Counted from the stretch's first letter, positions 1-8,500 are shown. The stretch: 14,663 nucleotides of DNA from CALXOJ01 sp034120015 (GCA_034120015.1 JAXEIF010000027.1:1-14663); one strand, 5' to 3'. The notes: generated by a model not told the origin, from the letters alone. Translations and numbers: made by a program.

Positions 1-85
1 GACACGACACGACACGACACGACACGACACGACACGACACGACACGACACGACACGACACGACACGACACGACACGACACGACAC
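1..85. repeat. GACAC pentanucleotide tandem array (at least 17 copies)
   Basis: Seventeen perfect head-to-tail copies of the 5-bp unit GACAC, running off the left edge, so 17 is a minimum. The unit length is not a multiple of three, so copy-number change would shift the frame of any ORF crossing it. All plus frames through the array are open and encode the same cyclic five-residue peptide (Asp-Thr-Thr-Arg-His in one phase). After the last copy, one frame stops at 87-89, one at 166-168 and one at 188-190. The array is not fused to the LRR gene: the frame of the ATG at 178 is stopped at 166-168. Confidence 0.97.
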
Positions 86-108
86 GTAAAATTCTGTACG
101 GATATAAA
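79..108 (+). promoter_or_regulatory. Tentative promoter of the LRR gene
   Basis: A TATAAA box at 103-108 lies 18 bp downstream of ACGACA (79-84), which matches four of six bases of the -35 consensus and is supplied by the last repeat units of the GACAC array. Transcription would start near 115, and the leader would contain the hairpin at 123-166 and the Shine-Dalgarno sequence at 167-173. The -35 match is weak and recurs every 5 bp in the array, so this is tentative. Confidence 0.3.
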
Positions 109-122
109 CATTTTGAAAAAAG

Positions 123-166
123 ACATTTTCCGAAAACAGCCGCAAACGGCTGTTTTCGGAAAATGT
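123..166. terminator. Perfect 20-bp hairpin; terminator-like, best in the leftward direction
   Basis: Arms 123-142 and 147-166 are perfectly complementary over 20 bp with a 4-nt CAAA loop. Read on the minus strand, the stem is followed by C, six T and C (122-115), the form of an intrinsic terminator. On the plus strand the inner CAGCCG/CGGCTG stem is flanked by A4 and T4 but the outer stem is not followed by a T run. It could end leftward (antisense) transcription through the LRR gene, end a gene to the left of the window, or act as a 5' leader structure for the LRR gene, which starts 11 nt downstream. Confidence 0.7.
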
Positions 167-177
167 GAGAAGGTCAT

Positions 178-996
178 ATGGGCCATATGATTTTAACGGT
201 TCCGCAACCGGGACATTTGCATCAATTGGATTTTAACGGAGCGCCGGCCGAAAGAACAGGACTGATAGTCAAAGGAAAATTAAATGACAATGATATGTCG
301 GTTCTCAGGAGATACATTCAAAGCGATGAGTTCAGAGAATATCTGGAGACGGTCGATTTAAGTGATGTTACCGGTATTTCCCGAATTCCCGAACAAATGT
401 TTTCCCGGTGTCGTCGGTTGAAAGAGGTGCTTCTTCCGGCTGTTCCGATTGTTCTCGGGTCTCAGGCCTTTGCTTATTCGCCGGAATTATCTTTGGTCGG
501 TACGGAACAGATTACGGGAATCGAAGCCTTTGATTGTTTTGCGTTTTGCGAACATCTGCCGGGTATGAATTTTGCGGCAGCGGAAACAGCCGGATCGTTT
601 TCGTTCAGGAAAACAGTATTCAAAGGATCGGTATTGTTCTCCCGGCTGAAAACGCTTTCATCTTATATTTTTCAAGATGCGGTCATCGGAGGCGACCTTG
701 TTTTACCGGAAGTGACCTGCTGCGCGGAAGATGCCTTTTTCGGTGCGGCCGTTTTCGGGAAAATCGATTTACCGAATTGTACCGAAATGAAATACGGCGT
801 TTTTAACGAGTTGCGGATGCTTCAAAGTCTTCGACTGACGAGTGAACAGGAAATTGCATTGAATTACCGTACGTTCAGCGAACATTCGTGCATGAAAAAT
901 ACGGTTCTCTATCTTCATCCGAATAAAAAAAACAGCGTTCGGGACCGGTACTGGGGCGGCGTTCTTTGGAAAGAAATTTTATTTGAAGAAAGCTGA
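178..996 (+). CDS. BspA/TpLRR-type leucine-rich-repeat protein
   Basis: A 272-aa protein of the LRR_5 (BspA-like, TpLRR) class; function unknown beyond likely protein-protein binding. Residues about 1-62 resemble the N-terminal segment seen before such repeats, with a PQPGHL motif, a VKGKLND stretch and LETVDLS leading into the first IPEQMF repeat at about 70. Irregular repeats with the pattern hydrophobic-LP-x-AF continue to about residue 245 and are rather degenerate. There is no signal peptide, membrane segment or C-terminal sorting domain, so it is predicted cytoplasmic, unlike many family members. The ATG at 178 follows GAGAAGG (167-173) by 4 nt. A second in-frame ATG at 187 is possible but lies 13 nt from that Shine-Dalgarno. 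The stop lies only 22 nt from the end of the facing ybjQ-like gene. Confidence 0.8.
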   Translation: MGHMILTVPQPGHLHQLDFNGAPAERTGLIVKGKLNDNDMSVLRRYIQSDEFREYLETVDLSDVTGISRIPEQMFSRCRRLKEVLLPAVPIVLGSQAFAYSPELSLVGTEQITGIEAFDCFAFCEHLPGMNFAAAETAGSFSFRKTVFKGSVLFSRLKTLSSYIFQDAVIGGDLVLPEVTCCAEDAFFGAAVFGKIDLPNCTEMKYGVFNELRMLQSLRLTSEQEIALNYRTFSEHSCMKNTVLYLHPNKKNSVRDRYWGGVLWKEILFEES

Positions 997-1018
997 GTGA
1001 CAAAACGGTTCGGCCGGA

Positions 1019-1330
1019 TCAGATAAACCGCACCGCTGTTCCGTAAACCATGACTTCGGCGGCGCCGGCCATAATAGCGGAAGTTGCATACCGGATGGAA
1101 ATGATACCGTCGGCTCCGAGTGCTTCGGCTTCTTCCGTCATCCGCTTTGTGGCAATGGCGCGGGCTTCGTTCATCATGTCGGTGTAAGAACGAAGTTCTC
1201 CTCCGATCAGAGTTTTTAAACCGTTGGCAATGTCATGCCCGATGTTTTTGGACTGAATCGTGCATCCTTTGACAATCTGAATTGTTTCCAGATTTTTTCC
1301 CGAAATAAAATCAGTATTGACTAAGATCAT
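1019..1330 (-). CDS. YbjQ/UPF0145 family protein
   Basis: A 103-aa protein of the UPF0145/YbjQ family (annotated elsewhere as heavy-metal-binding domain protein; the function is not firmly known). Family hallmarks visible are a strand-rich N-terminus, a central GGELRSYTDMMNEAR segment, EAEALGADGIISIRY and the closing VMVYGTAV strand. Members are small soluble homo-oligomers. The start is placed at the ATG at 1330 because AAGGAGG (1343-1337) lies 6 nt upstream; the in-frame ATG at 1336 abuts that Shine-Dalgarno directly and is unlikely. The first codons overlap the end of the upstream small membrane protein gene by 20 nt, so translation is probably coupled. No terminator is visible in the 22 nt before the convergent LRR gene. 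Confidence 0.88.
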   Translation of the reverse strand: MILVNTDFISGKNLETIQIVKGCTIQSKNIGHDIANGLKTLIGGELRSYTDMMNEARAIATKRMTEEAEALGADGIISIRYATSAIMAGAAEVMVYGTAVRFI

Positions 1331-1538
1331 CCTCATCCTCCTTCATAATTTCTTTGATCCTGGACAGACAAATATAAATCATGCCGCAAATCATCAGGGC
1401 AACAGCTCCCGCAACGGCAACGATACGCACCCATAGTAACGGAACGGTAAAAAGAAGAAAGGCGTATCCGGCAAGAACCGCGACCGTAGTCAGACTGATA
1501 AAAACTGTTATCAAAACCGGCAAAAATTTTTTCTTCAC
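1311..1538 (-). CDS. Small two-helix membrane protein coupled to ybjQ-like gene
   Basis: A 75-aa protein with a lysine-rich start and two predicted membrane helices (about residues 6-29 and 32-58), then a charged tail RIKEIMKEDEDDLSQY. I recall small membrane proteins with a similar acidic D-L-S-x-Y tail beside YbjQ-family genes in other bacteria, but this is memory, not a search. The start codon is GTG. It has no Shine-Dalgarno; instead a consensus TATAAT box ends 5 nt before it, implying a leaderless mRNA beginning at or next to the GTG. The gene overlaps the downstream ybjQ-like gene by 20 nt and carries its Shine-Dalgarno. It could also be reached by read-through from lrgB, which ends 46 nt upstream with no terminator between. 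Function unknown; a membrane partner for the YbjQ-like protein is a reasonable inference. Confidence 0.75.
   Translation of the reverse strand: MKKKFLPVLITVFISLTTVAVLAGYAFLLFTVPLLWVRIVAVAGAVALMICGMIYICLSRIKEIMKEDEDDLSQY
1337..1343 (-). promoter_or_regulatory. Shine-Dalgarno deciding the ybjQ-like start
   Basis: AAGGAGG on the minus strand, 6 nt before the ATG at 1330 and inside the last codons of the upstream gene. It argues against the in-frame ATG at 1336. Confidence 0.85.
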
Positions 1539-1543
1539 AAAAA

Positions 1544-1573
1544 ATTATAAATCCGAATTTCTTTGTCTGTCAA
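1544..1573 (-). promoter_or_regulatory. Consensus sigma-70-type promoter giving a leaderless mRNA
   Basis: Minus strand TTGACA (1573-1568), an 18-bp spacer and TATAAT (1549-1544), both boxes perfect. Five T residues then lead directly to the GTG start at 1538, so the transcription start is expected at or within 1 nt of the start codon. The -35 box begins 11 nt after the lrgB stop codon. Confidence 0.85.
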
Positions 1574-1584
1574 TACCATTTTTG

Positions 1585-2283
1585 TCATAAACCGAACAGA
1601 AATTTTAACAGAGGCGCCAGGCCGACGGTTAACAGTCCGGCAAAGACAAGAGCCAGAGCACTCATGGCGCCTTCCGTTTCTCCCATTTCCAAAGCGCGGT
1701 TGGTTCCGAAAACGTGAGAGGAGACTCCCAGACCGAGACCTTTGGCAACGGGATGGGAAATGCGGCACAGTCTGAAAACGACCGGGGAAAGAATATTGCC
1801 GGTCAGTCCGGTGATCATAATGGCGACAACCGTAATGGCGGGAACACCGCCGATCATCCGGCTTAATTCAAGTCCCAGCGGCGTTGTGATGGACTTCGGT
1901 AAAAAAGAAACAAGCAGGGTATTGTCGATTCCCAGCAGTTTTCCGAAAACGACAACGGAAACGATTGCCGTTACCGCCCCGACCAGGCCGCCGACTGCGA
2001 CCGGTACCGCATACCGGCGCAGTAAAGGCAGCTGACGGTACAAAGGCAGAGCCAGCGCCACGGTGGCCGGCGCCAGAAAAAAAGCGATAATGTCACCGCC
2101 TTTATTGTACCATTCCAGCGGAATATCGAAAAATTTTAAGAAGGCAATACAGATTAAGAGCGAAATCAAAAAAGGGTTGAATACAGCCAGTTTTGTTTTC
2201 TCAAAAAGCCGTTCGCCGATACGAAAGGAAACCAGTGAGAGTATCACTCCGAAAAAAGGATTATTTAGAATTTCTTCTTTCAT
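1585..2283 (-). CDS. lrgB: LrgB/CidB family membrane protein
   Basis: A 232-aa polytopic inner-membrane protein with about seven hydrophobic helices and the usual family length. Family motifs are visible: FLAPATVALALPLY (69-82), FLPKSITTPLGLEL (127-140) and the C-terminal GLGVSSHVFGTNRA with GETEGAMSAL (up to 210). LrgAB and CidAB modulate murein hydrolase activity and cell lysis in Staphylococcus; in other bacteria LrgAB or PlsY-like homologues act in pyruvate or glycolate transport, so the substrate here is open. The ATG at 2283 follows AGGAGG by 6 nt. The gene overlaps lrgA by 23 nt, so the two are co-translated. No terminator is seen before the next leftward gene. Confidence 0.93.
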   Translation of the reverse strand: MKEEILNNPFFGVILSLVSFRIGERLFEKTKLAVFNPFLISLLICIAFLKFFDIPLEWYNKGGDIIAFFLAPATVALALPLYRQLPLLRRYAVPVAVGGLVGAVTAIVSVVVFGKLLGIDNTLLVSFLPKSITTPLGLELSRMIGGVPAITVVAIMITGLTGNILSPVVFRLCRISHPVAKGLGLGVSSHVFGTNRALEMGETEGAMSALALVFAGLLTVGLAPLLKFLFGL

Positions 2284-2629
2284 GCCGGGCCTCCTGCAGG
2301 CGAATGGTACCCTGAACCGTGTAAGCGGTCACAATCAGAGTCAGAATCGTTGTGAGAGTAAGCAGCAGAATAATTCTGATGAACTGTCCGCCGAGCAGAG
2401 AATAGACTTCAAGCAGTTTCAGGCTGGGCGGAAGAAAGAGAATCACCATATTGGCCAGCAGCACGTCGGCAGCCTGTCTGACCGATTCGATTTTTATCAA
2501 ACCGGACGTCAGCAGAATAAAAAGAACAACCAGCGCGACAACAGTTCCCGGAATCGGGGCTCCGATCAGCGTGACGAGGATCTGACAGGCGTAATTGATA
2601 ATCAGAATCAAAGCAAACGATTGCAACAT
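2261..2629 (-). CDS. lrgA: LrgA/CidA family holin-like membrane protein
   Basis: A 122-aa protein with four hydrophobic helices, the usual LrgA length. Visible family features are the ALILIINY start, GAPIPGTVVAL (23-33) after the first helix, and NMVILFLPPSLKLLE (60-74). It is the holin-like partner of LrgB and probably forms a membrane complex with it; roles proposed for the family include control of autolysis and export or uptake of small organic acids. It is the first gene of the leftward group. The ATG at 2629 has no Shine-Dalgarno; an extended -10 box ends 5 nt upstream, predicting a leaderless transcript. The C-terminal tail overlaps the lrgB start by 23 nt and holds the lrgB Shine-Dalgarno. 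Confidence 0.9.
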   Translation of the reverse strand: MLQSFALILIINYACQILVTLIGAPIPGTVVALVVLFILLTSGLIKIESVRQAADVLLANMVILFLPPSLKLLEVYSLLGGQFIRIILLLTLTTILTLIVTAYTVQGTIRLQEARHERRNSK

Positions 2630-2634
2630 GAGTT

Positions 2635-2643
2635 ATTTTATCA
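2635..2643 (-). promoter_or_regulatory. Extended -10 promoter of lrgA, leaderless type
   Basis: Minus strand TGA-TAAAAT (2643-2635) is an extended -10 element. Only AACTC separates it from the ATG at 2629. The -35 region at 17-bp spacing (TGTTTT, 2663-2658) is poor, which an extended -10 can offset. Expected start of transcription is 2630-2629. Confidence 0.6.
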
Positions 2644-2713
2644 CAAGCGAAAAAAAGAAAACAGAATGAAACGGGATAATTTTTAACCGAATCACACAAA
2701 AAATCAGAGAAAC

Positions 2714-2741
2714 TTGACTTTTCCCGTTGACGGCTTATAAT
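2714..2741 (+). promoter_or_regulatory. Promoter of addB-addA, leaderless type
   Basis: TTGACT (2714-2719), a 16-bp spacer and a perfect TATAAT (2736-2741). Seven nt separate the -10 box from the addB ATG at 2749, so transcription should start at 2748 or 2749. It is divergent from the lrgA promoter; the rest of 2630-2748 shows no other gene. Confidence 0.8.
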
Positions 2742-2748
2742 CGTATCA

Positions 2749-5508
2749 ATGACAGAAGAGACAGATTTCAGAAACGAAACGCTGGTTTTTCCTTCAACCG
2801 TCGTCAGTCACCATTTTCAAAAATATTTGATGGAAAAATACAATTTGAAAGCGACTGAAAACAGCCGCTTTATCGAATGGGATCGTTTTACGGCACTGTT
2901 GCGGGAAGTTCCGGAAGACAAAATCGCAGTGCGGCCGCTCGACCGCCGTATTTTTATCGAACAGATTCTTGAGAAAAATGCCGCGGAACCGTTTCTGCGG
3001 AAACTGATTCCGTTGAAAATGGCGGCCGAAAGCCGCTCCTACCGCGCCGTTTTGCAGCAGGCGCTGACCGAACTGCCGGTTTTTGCCGCCGATCGGGAAG
3101 CCTTTGACGCCCTTCCCGAGTTGCAAAGCGACCTGACACAGCTGCTGAATTTATACCGCGTTTTTTTGGAAACGTACCGCCTGTACGAACCCGATCTGGA
3201 ACGGAAGCGGAGCGCCGCGGATACGGAACGGTACCGGATTTTTTATCCGGAAGTGCTGCCCGATTTCGAAAACTACCGGGCGCTGCTCGGGGACAATGTT
3301 GCGGTCAGCCCGGTACCGGAAGTGCCGCTACGGACGGTAAAACTTTTTTCATCGGATGTCTCCGAGGTTCGTTACGTTTTTTCGGAAATCGAAAAGCTTC
3401 TTCAGTCCGGCGAACCGGTCGAAAATATTGCGATTGCGTGTGTTGACGGCAGTTACCGGTTTCTTCTGAACTGGTTTTCCTTTATTTATCAGATTCCGCT
3501 TGTGAATCGGACGGGAAAGAAAGTCGGTGATTATCCCGTTAACCGGTTTTTTAAGGCCTGGTATGAAGCGGTTTCATCCCGGTTTACGTTCTCATCGTTT
3601 CAGCAGCTTTTTTTCGATCCGGTACTCCCGTGGAAAACGGTTGAAGTAACGGACGAAAACGGGACTGTTTCCCGGGAAAAGATTTCAACTTTGCTGATGA
3701 ATGCGTTCAATAACGTCAACGTTCTGTCGGAAGAGAAAAACTGGCAGGCGGAATTCCGGAAAGTGTCACCGCAGGCGGAAACGGTTTTTACCGAATTGCA
3801 GAAAGAGTTACGGAAAGCGGTATCTTCATCGACTTTTGCCGCATTGCAGCAGAATGTTCAGGATTTTCTGAGAAAGCGGTTTGACGATTCGCAGCGTGAC
3901 GACGCTTCCCGGGCGGTTTATCAGCGGGCGCTGACAAAATTAAAAGAATTGAGCGAAACCGAACGCCACTTCGCGGAAATCGGCGACCGGAAGAAACTGT
4001 TTGAAACCGTTCTGCCGTTTGAATTCTGGCTCCGCGAACTGGACAGCGAAGTGTATGTCGAGCAGGATTCCGGAGCCAAAATAGCGGTTTATAACGGAAA
4101 AGTGGCCGCCGGAGCGCCGATTCCGCATCTGTTTGTTATCGGGATTAATGAAAGCAGTTACCGGTTTGTTTCGGCACCGTTCGGTTTTTTGTCCGATTTT
4201 GACAGGGAAGAAATTCGCCGGAAGGAGCTGCGCGAAAGTGACAGAACGGAAGCAATTTACCGCCTGTACAGCGGTACGGAAGGCAGTCGCGTTTACCTGT
4301 CGGGTGCACTGACGGTATGCGGCGAAAGCCGTTTTACGCCGTCGCTGTTTTACGCCGCCGATGCGGTCGAACCGGTTTCGGTAACCGGTATTCCGGCACC
4401 GGAAAAGATTAACGGAATGCCGGACGAGGCGCATCTGCGCCGTTACAGCCGCCTTTTCCCGACAGCGGCTCATGCCCCGGTTTTCCGTTACAATCCGGCG
4501 GGCGAAGAGCGGATTACGCTGTCCGAAGAGGATATGCGCAACGGACTCGCCGGGCGGGTGACCGATCCGCAAACCGGATTGAAAAAGATTTCCGATACGG
4601 CGTTGGAGACGGCCGAAACGTGCCCGTTCCGTTGGTTTCTGTCCCGTTATCAGCCGGAAACAATGAAAACCGACGTTTTTGCGGAAGAGGCCAATCAGTT
4701 CGGAATTCTGGTTCACTCGGCCGCCGAGTACTACGTGAAAGAATGTGCTCCTTCGGTGAATGCGGAAGAGGATGAGGATTTGCGGCGGCAGCAGGTGCAG
4801 GCGTTTCTCGATTCTTATATCGAAAGACTGGAAAGCGGCGGCGACGATAAAATCCGCATCGACGGGTTTAAAAAGCCGCAGCCGGTTTTGTGGGAAGCGT
4901 GGAAACAGAATTTGTATGATTATATCCGCTATTTCGCGGAAGCCGACCGCACCGTTTTCGGCGACTGTAAAGAAAATTTTACCGAAGGATGGTATTCGGC
5001 CCGAATCGGCGATAAGGCTCTCCTGACCGGACGTATCGACCGGGTGTTGAAAATACGTCACGGCTACTATTTTGTCGATTACAAAACCGGGAAGCTGCCG
5101 TCCCCTAAAAATATTTGTCCGACCCGGGAAGAAACGGAAGAAGGAAATCAGCCTTCCAAATATCAGATAGCGGCTTACGCCTGTTTAATGGAAGCAAAAA
5201 ATTATCAACCGCTGTCGGGCGCCTATTATTACGGCTTTAAAAACGATGAAGATTCAAAAGGCTTTTTTTATCTTTTTACCGACGACAGTCGCATCAATAC
5301 CGATCCGAAAGAAACCTGTCATCGAGGTTTGCGTAAGAACGGACCGCAGGCCGATATCGCTGTCATGAAAGAACGGTTTGCGGAGGCTGTCGATCGGTAC
5401 ATCGAAATGATTGACGGGCGGACATTTGCTATTCAGCCCGGGGACGATGCCTGCCGCTACTGCCGGTTTGCGTCGATTTGCCGGAAAGATTTCGGGATTA
5501 AGGGGTGA
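2749..5508 (+). CDS. addB: AddB-type subunit of the AddAB helicase-nuclease, Fe-S PD-(D/E)XK nuclease
   Basis: A 919-aa protein. The N-terminal two thirds resemble a UvrD-like fold without a Walker A motif, so this subunit is probably not an active ATPase; the segment VIGINESSYRF (from about 463) matches the equivalent strand of AddB proteins. The C-terminal RecB-type nuclease is complete: H656 in GILVHSAAE, D764 in GRIDRV, D777-Y-K779 in DYKTG, and Q806-IAAY. The four cysteines of the AddB 4Fe-4S cluster are present: C625 (ETCPFRW), then C902, C905 and C911 in a C-x2-C-x5-C pattern. AddAB resects double-strand breaks for RecA loading, functionally replacing RecBCD. The ATG at 2749 has no Shine-Dalgarno and lies 7 nt after a TATAAT box. 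The stop is 2 nt before the addA ATG. Confidence 0.92.
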   Translation: MTEETDFRNETLVFPSTVVSHHFQKYLMEKYNLKATENSRFIEWDRFTALLREVPEDKIAVRPLDRRIFIEQILEKNAAEPFLRKLIPLKMAAESRSYRAVLQQALTELPVFAADREAFDALPELQSDLTQLLNLYRVFLETYRLYEPDLERKRSAADTERYRIFYPEVLPDFENYRALLGDNVAVSPVPEVPLRTVKLFSSDVSEVRYVFSEIEKLLQSGEPVENIAIACVDGSYRFLLNWFSFIYQIPLVNRTGKKVGDYPVNRFFKAWYEAVSSRFTFSSFQQLFFDPVLPWKTVEVTDENGTVSREKISTLLMNAFNNVNVLSEEKNWQAEFRKVSPQAETVFTELQKELRKAVSSSTFAALQQNVQDFLRKRFDDSQRDDASRAVYQRALTKLKELSETERHFAEIGDRKKLFETVLPFEFWLRELDSEVYVEQDSGAKIAVYNGKVAAGAPIPHLFVIGINESSYRFVSAPFGFLSDFDREEIRRKELRESDRTEAIYRLYSGTEGSRVYLSGALTVCGESRFTPSLFYAADAVEPVSVTGIPAPEKINGMPDEAHLRRYSRLFPTAAHAPVFRYNPAGEERITLSEEDMRNGLAGRVTDPQTGLKKISDTALETAETCPFRWFLSRYQPETMKTDVFAEEANQFGILVHSAAEYYVKECAPSVNAEEDEDLRRQQVQAFLDSYIERLESGGDDKIRIDGFKKPQPVLWEAWKQNLYDYIRYFAEADRTVFGDCKENFTEGWYSARIGDKALLTGRIDRVLKIRHGYYFVDYKTGKLPSPKNICPTREETEEGNQPSKYQIAAYACLMEAKNYQPLSGAYYYGFKNDEDSKGFFYLFTDDSRINTDPKETCHRGLRKNGPQADIAVMKERFAEAVDRYIEMIDGRTFAIQPGDDACRYCRFASICRKDFGIKG
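5500..5505 (+). promoter_or_regulatory. Shine-Dalgarno deciding the addA start
   Basis: AAGGGG (5500-5505), partly within the last codon and stop region of addB, lies 5 nt before the ATG at 5511. The in-frame GTG at 5505 overlaps it and is therefore not the start. Confidence 0.7.
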
Positions 5509-5510
5509 CA

Positions 5511-8500
5511 ATGAAATTTTCGGAAGAACAGACGGAAGCGATCCGTATCAGAAAAAACTGTGTCGTGACGGCCGGTGCCGGTTCGGGAAAAACCGCCGTT
5601 TTAAGCGAACGTTTTCTGTCTTTATTACTGGATGAGCGGAATCCGGCAAAAATCGAAGAAATTTTAACGCTGACATTTACCAAAAAAGCGGCCGGAGAAA
5701 TGAAGGAGCGGATTTACCGTAAAATTATCGAAAAATCGAAAGAAGAAAATCTCTCCGAAGAGCATCAAATACGGCTGGCCGAAGCGCGATCTCATTTCGA
5801 AAGAGCCACCGTCACGACAATCGATGCGTTCTGCAACGAAGTGATGGGAAACGCGTTAGCGCTTCTCGGTGTTCCCGGTCTGTTTACAATCGATCCCGAA
5901 GCGGTTGCCCGAATTCGGAGAGAAGAAGCGCTTCGCTGTCTGTCGGAAGGCGATGTCGACCCGGTTCTCTTTCGACTGGTGCGAACCGTCGGTTACGATA
6001 CACTGGTCGATCGTCTTTTTTGTACACTCGGAACACAGTTTTCGATTTTCGAACCTCCACGGGTCGAAGAACGGATTCGGCTTCAACGGCAGGTGACGGA
6101 ACAGGAACTCGAACAGCTGCTGGTTTCTCTCGAAGAACAGTGCGAAAAATATTTGGAAGATCCCGACGAAAGCATCAAGGCGCTTCAAAAACTGACCGAA
6201 GACGTTCGCACGGTGGTTTCCGGGTGGGAAACCGGCAGCCGCGAAACGGTTCTGACGACTCTTTCCGGGTTATCGTTTTCGGGTACGGGCGGGAAATCCA
6301 ACGACAAGCGGGATTTGTGCAAAGCACAGCTGAAAAAAATAAAGGAAACGGCAAAAAACGGAGCGGAAATGCTTAAATATCTGCGCAACGGTGACGATCA
6401 GATAGCGGTGGCCCGCCTTTTGGACCGTTATGCGGCGGCGATGCGGACAGCGCAAATCAAAAACAGCATTCTCGATTACCGGGATGTCGCATCGGGGGCG
6501 TTGCGCGCTTTGAAAGAAGATAAATCGTTACGGGCCCGTTACAAGAAAAAATTCCGCTACATTATGGTCGACGAGTTTCAGGACAATAACCTGATGCAGA
6601 AAGAGCTCTTTTATCTGCTGGCCGAAAAAACGGACCGTTGCGGCGACGGTGTGCCGGCAGCGGCCGACCTGGAACCGGACAAGCTTTTTTTTGTCGGTGA
6701 CGAAAAACAGTCGATTTACCTTTTCCGGGGGGCGGATGTTTCGGTTTTCCGAAAACTGCAAAAAGAATCGTCCGTGCTTGAACTGACCAAAAATTACCGT
6801 TCGGAACCCGATTTGATTCGTTTTTTCAATCGTTTTTTCCCGAATCGGGTCATGCCGGTCAACGCGGAATCGGCGGCCGACTGTGAAGCGGTTTTCAAGG
6901 AGCTCGCTTATCGGGATGCAAAAAACGACCGGTGCGAAATCGAGCTCACCTGTATCGATCCGGAGCTTAATGCTTCCGACCGCAGTTATCTTTCTGCCCG
7001 CGAATCGGAATTCGCTTACATTGCGGAATGGATTCGCAAAAAGATCGACGATTCTTCTTTTCTGATTGACGACAACGGCACAAGACGGCGGGTTCGTTAT
7101 TCCGATTTTCTCGTTCTTTCCCGAACTTCTTCCGAACAGAAAACAATGGAGCGGATTTTCAGGGAACGGGGGATTCCTTATGCCAGCGAAAAAAAACTGA
7201 CGCTTTTTTCCGAATCGATTGCGATTGATTTTCTTCAAATGCTGAAAGCGGCTGTTTATCCGAACGACCGGGTTGCTTATCTGTCGTTTCTGCGTTCGCC
7301 TCTGGTCTCCGTACCGGTATCGGCGTTATCGGCGCTGCTTGAAGATCGTCCCTGCAACGATCCCGCAATTGCCGAAGCGGAAGAAAAACTCGAACGCGTT
7401 CGGTCACTTTTTTCCGCAGGCTCCTTAACGGAACTGTTCCGGCTTTTCTGGTACGATTTCGGTTACCGTTATTTCGTCATCAAAAAAAGGCGCAACCGTT
7501 ATTACGAAGAGTTTGCCGAATATCTGCTGTCGTATTTAAACCGAAAAGAAGAAGAGGGCTGTTCCGTTATCGATTTGATTACCGAACTGTCGCACGGCGG
7601 AAGAGACGATAACCTGTTTTCGTTTTCGGAAACTTCCGATGCCGTTTCGATTATGACGATACACAAGTCGAAAGGATTGGAAGCACCGGTGGTGATTTTA
7701 TCCCAAATCGATAAAGCGGCCGGAGGCGATCGGGGAGCAGCCGTTTACCGGCAGTACCGCCGCCGGATTTCTCTACGATCGCAGCAGATTTTCAATGAGG
7801 GCGGATTCCCGACGGACAGTCAGCAGTGCGGGTGGTTGGAATTTAACATTCCGCCGGAAGATTTTTATTTTCAAAATAAGAAGGAAAATGTCGAAAAAAT
7901 CGATTCCGTCGATAAAGAGCTGGCTGCGGCGGAAAGCAAACGGCTGCTCTATGTGGCTTTGACCCGGGCCGGGTCGCACCTGCTGATAACCGGCAAACGG
8001 AGCAGCAAATCGCAAACCGATTCGTTTTGGCAATATTTCTCGCCGCTGCTTTCGGAAGAGGCCGAATTGTCCGACGGTAACGGTTTTACGCTGAAAGCCG
8101 GTTACCGTCCCTGTCTGGAAACGGAGGCGTATCGGAAAATGCGTGATCCGGAGCTGTTTACGGCCGATGCCGTCGAAAAAGCACTCGAAACGCTGAAAGA
8201 GCGGCCGGATACGCCGCCCGACTTTTCCTGTCTGTTTCGGAAAAACGAGCTCCCCGCTTCCGGCCGGGAAGCCGCAGCGGCAGGCGATGTTGCGGGAACG
8301 CCGCTGCCGGCGACCGAAGTCGATGACTTTTTGGAAAAAAGCGGTATCTTTTCGGTCTTCGGAACATTGTGTCATAACGTTTTGGAAAAGGCGCTGAAAA
8401 CACGGGATTTCGATTTGGAACAAACCGATATTGCATCGATGATTGACGGGCGTCTGGCACAACGGAGTGAGATGACCGAATCGGTTGTCCGCCGGCTGAT

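Noticed and set aside
1..85. CRISPR array or satellite-like attachment site
   Set aside because: The array is a simple pentanucleotide repeat without spacers, and no cas or integrase genes are near.
178..192. CATATGGGCCATATG at the LRR start as an operator
   Set aside because: The near-palindrome includes the start codon and its first codons; its symmetry is explained by two CATATG copies and there is no second site to support it.
2063..2686. A 207-codon plus-strand frame opposite lrgB-lrgA
   Set aside because: It is opposite two recognised membrane protein genes; its low-complexity Gln/Asn/Lys/Arg-rich product is the expected complement of hydrophobic codons.
3940..5061. A long open frame (373 codons) on the minus strand within addB
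   Set aside because: It lies entirely inside the well-supported AddB coding region, including its nuclease motifs. Its translation looks like reverse-frame noise (rich in Arg, Phe, Gln), and it lacks a ribosome site.
5505..5510. GTG at 5505 as the addA start
   Set aside because: It overlaps the AAGGGG Shine-Dalgarno; the ATG at 5511 has correct 5-nt spacing.
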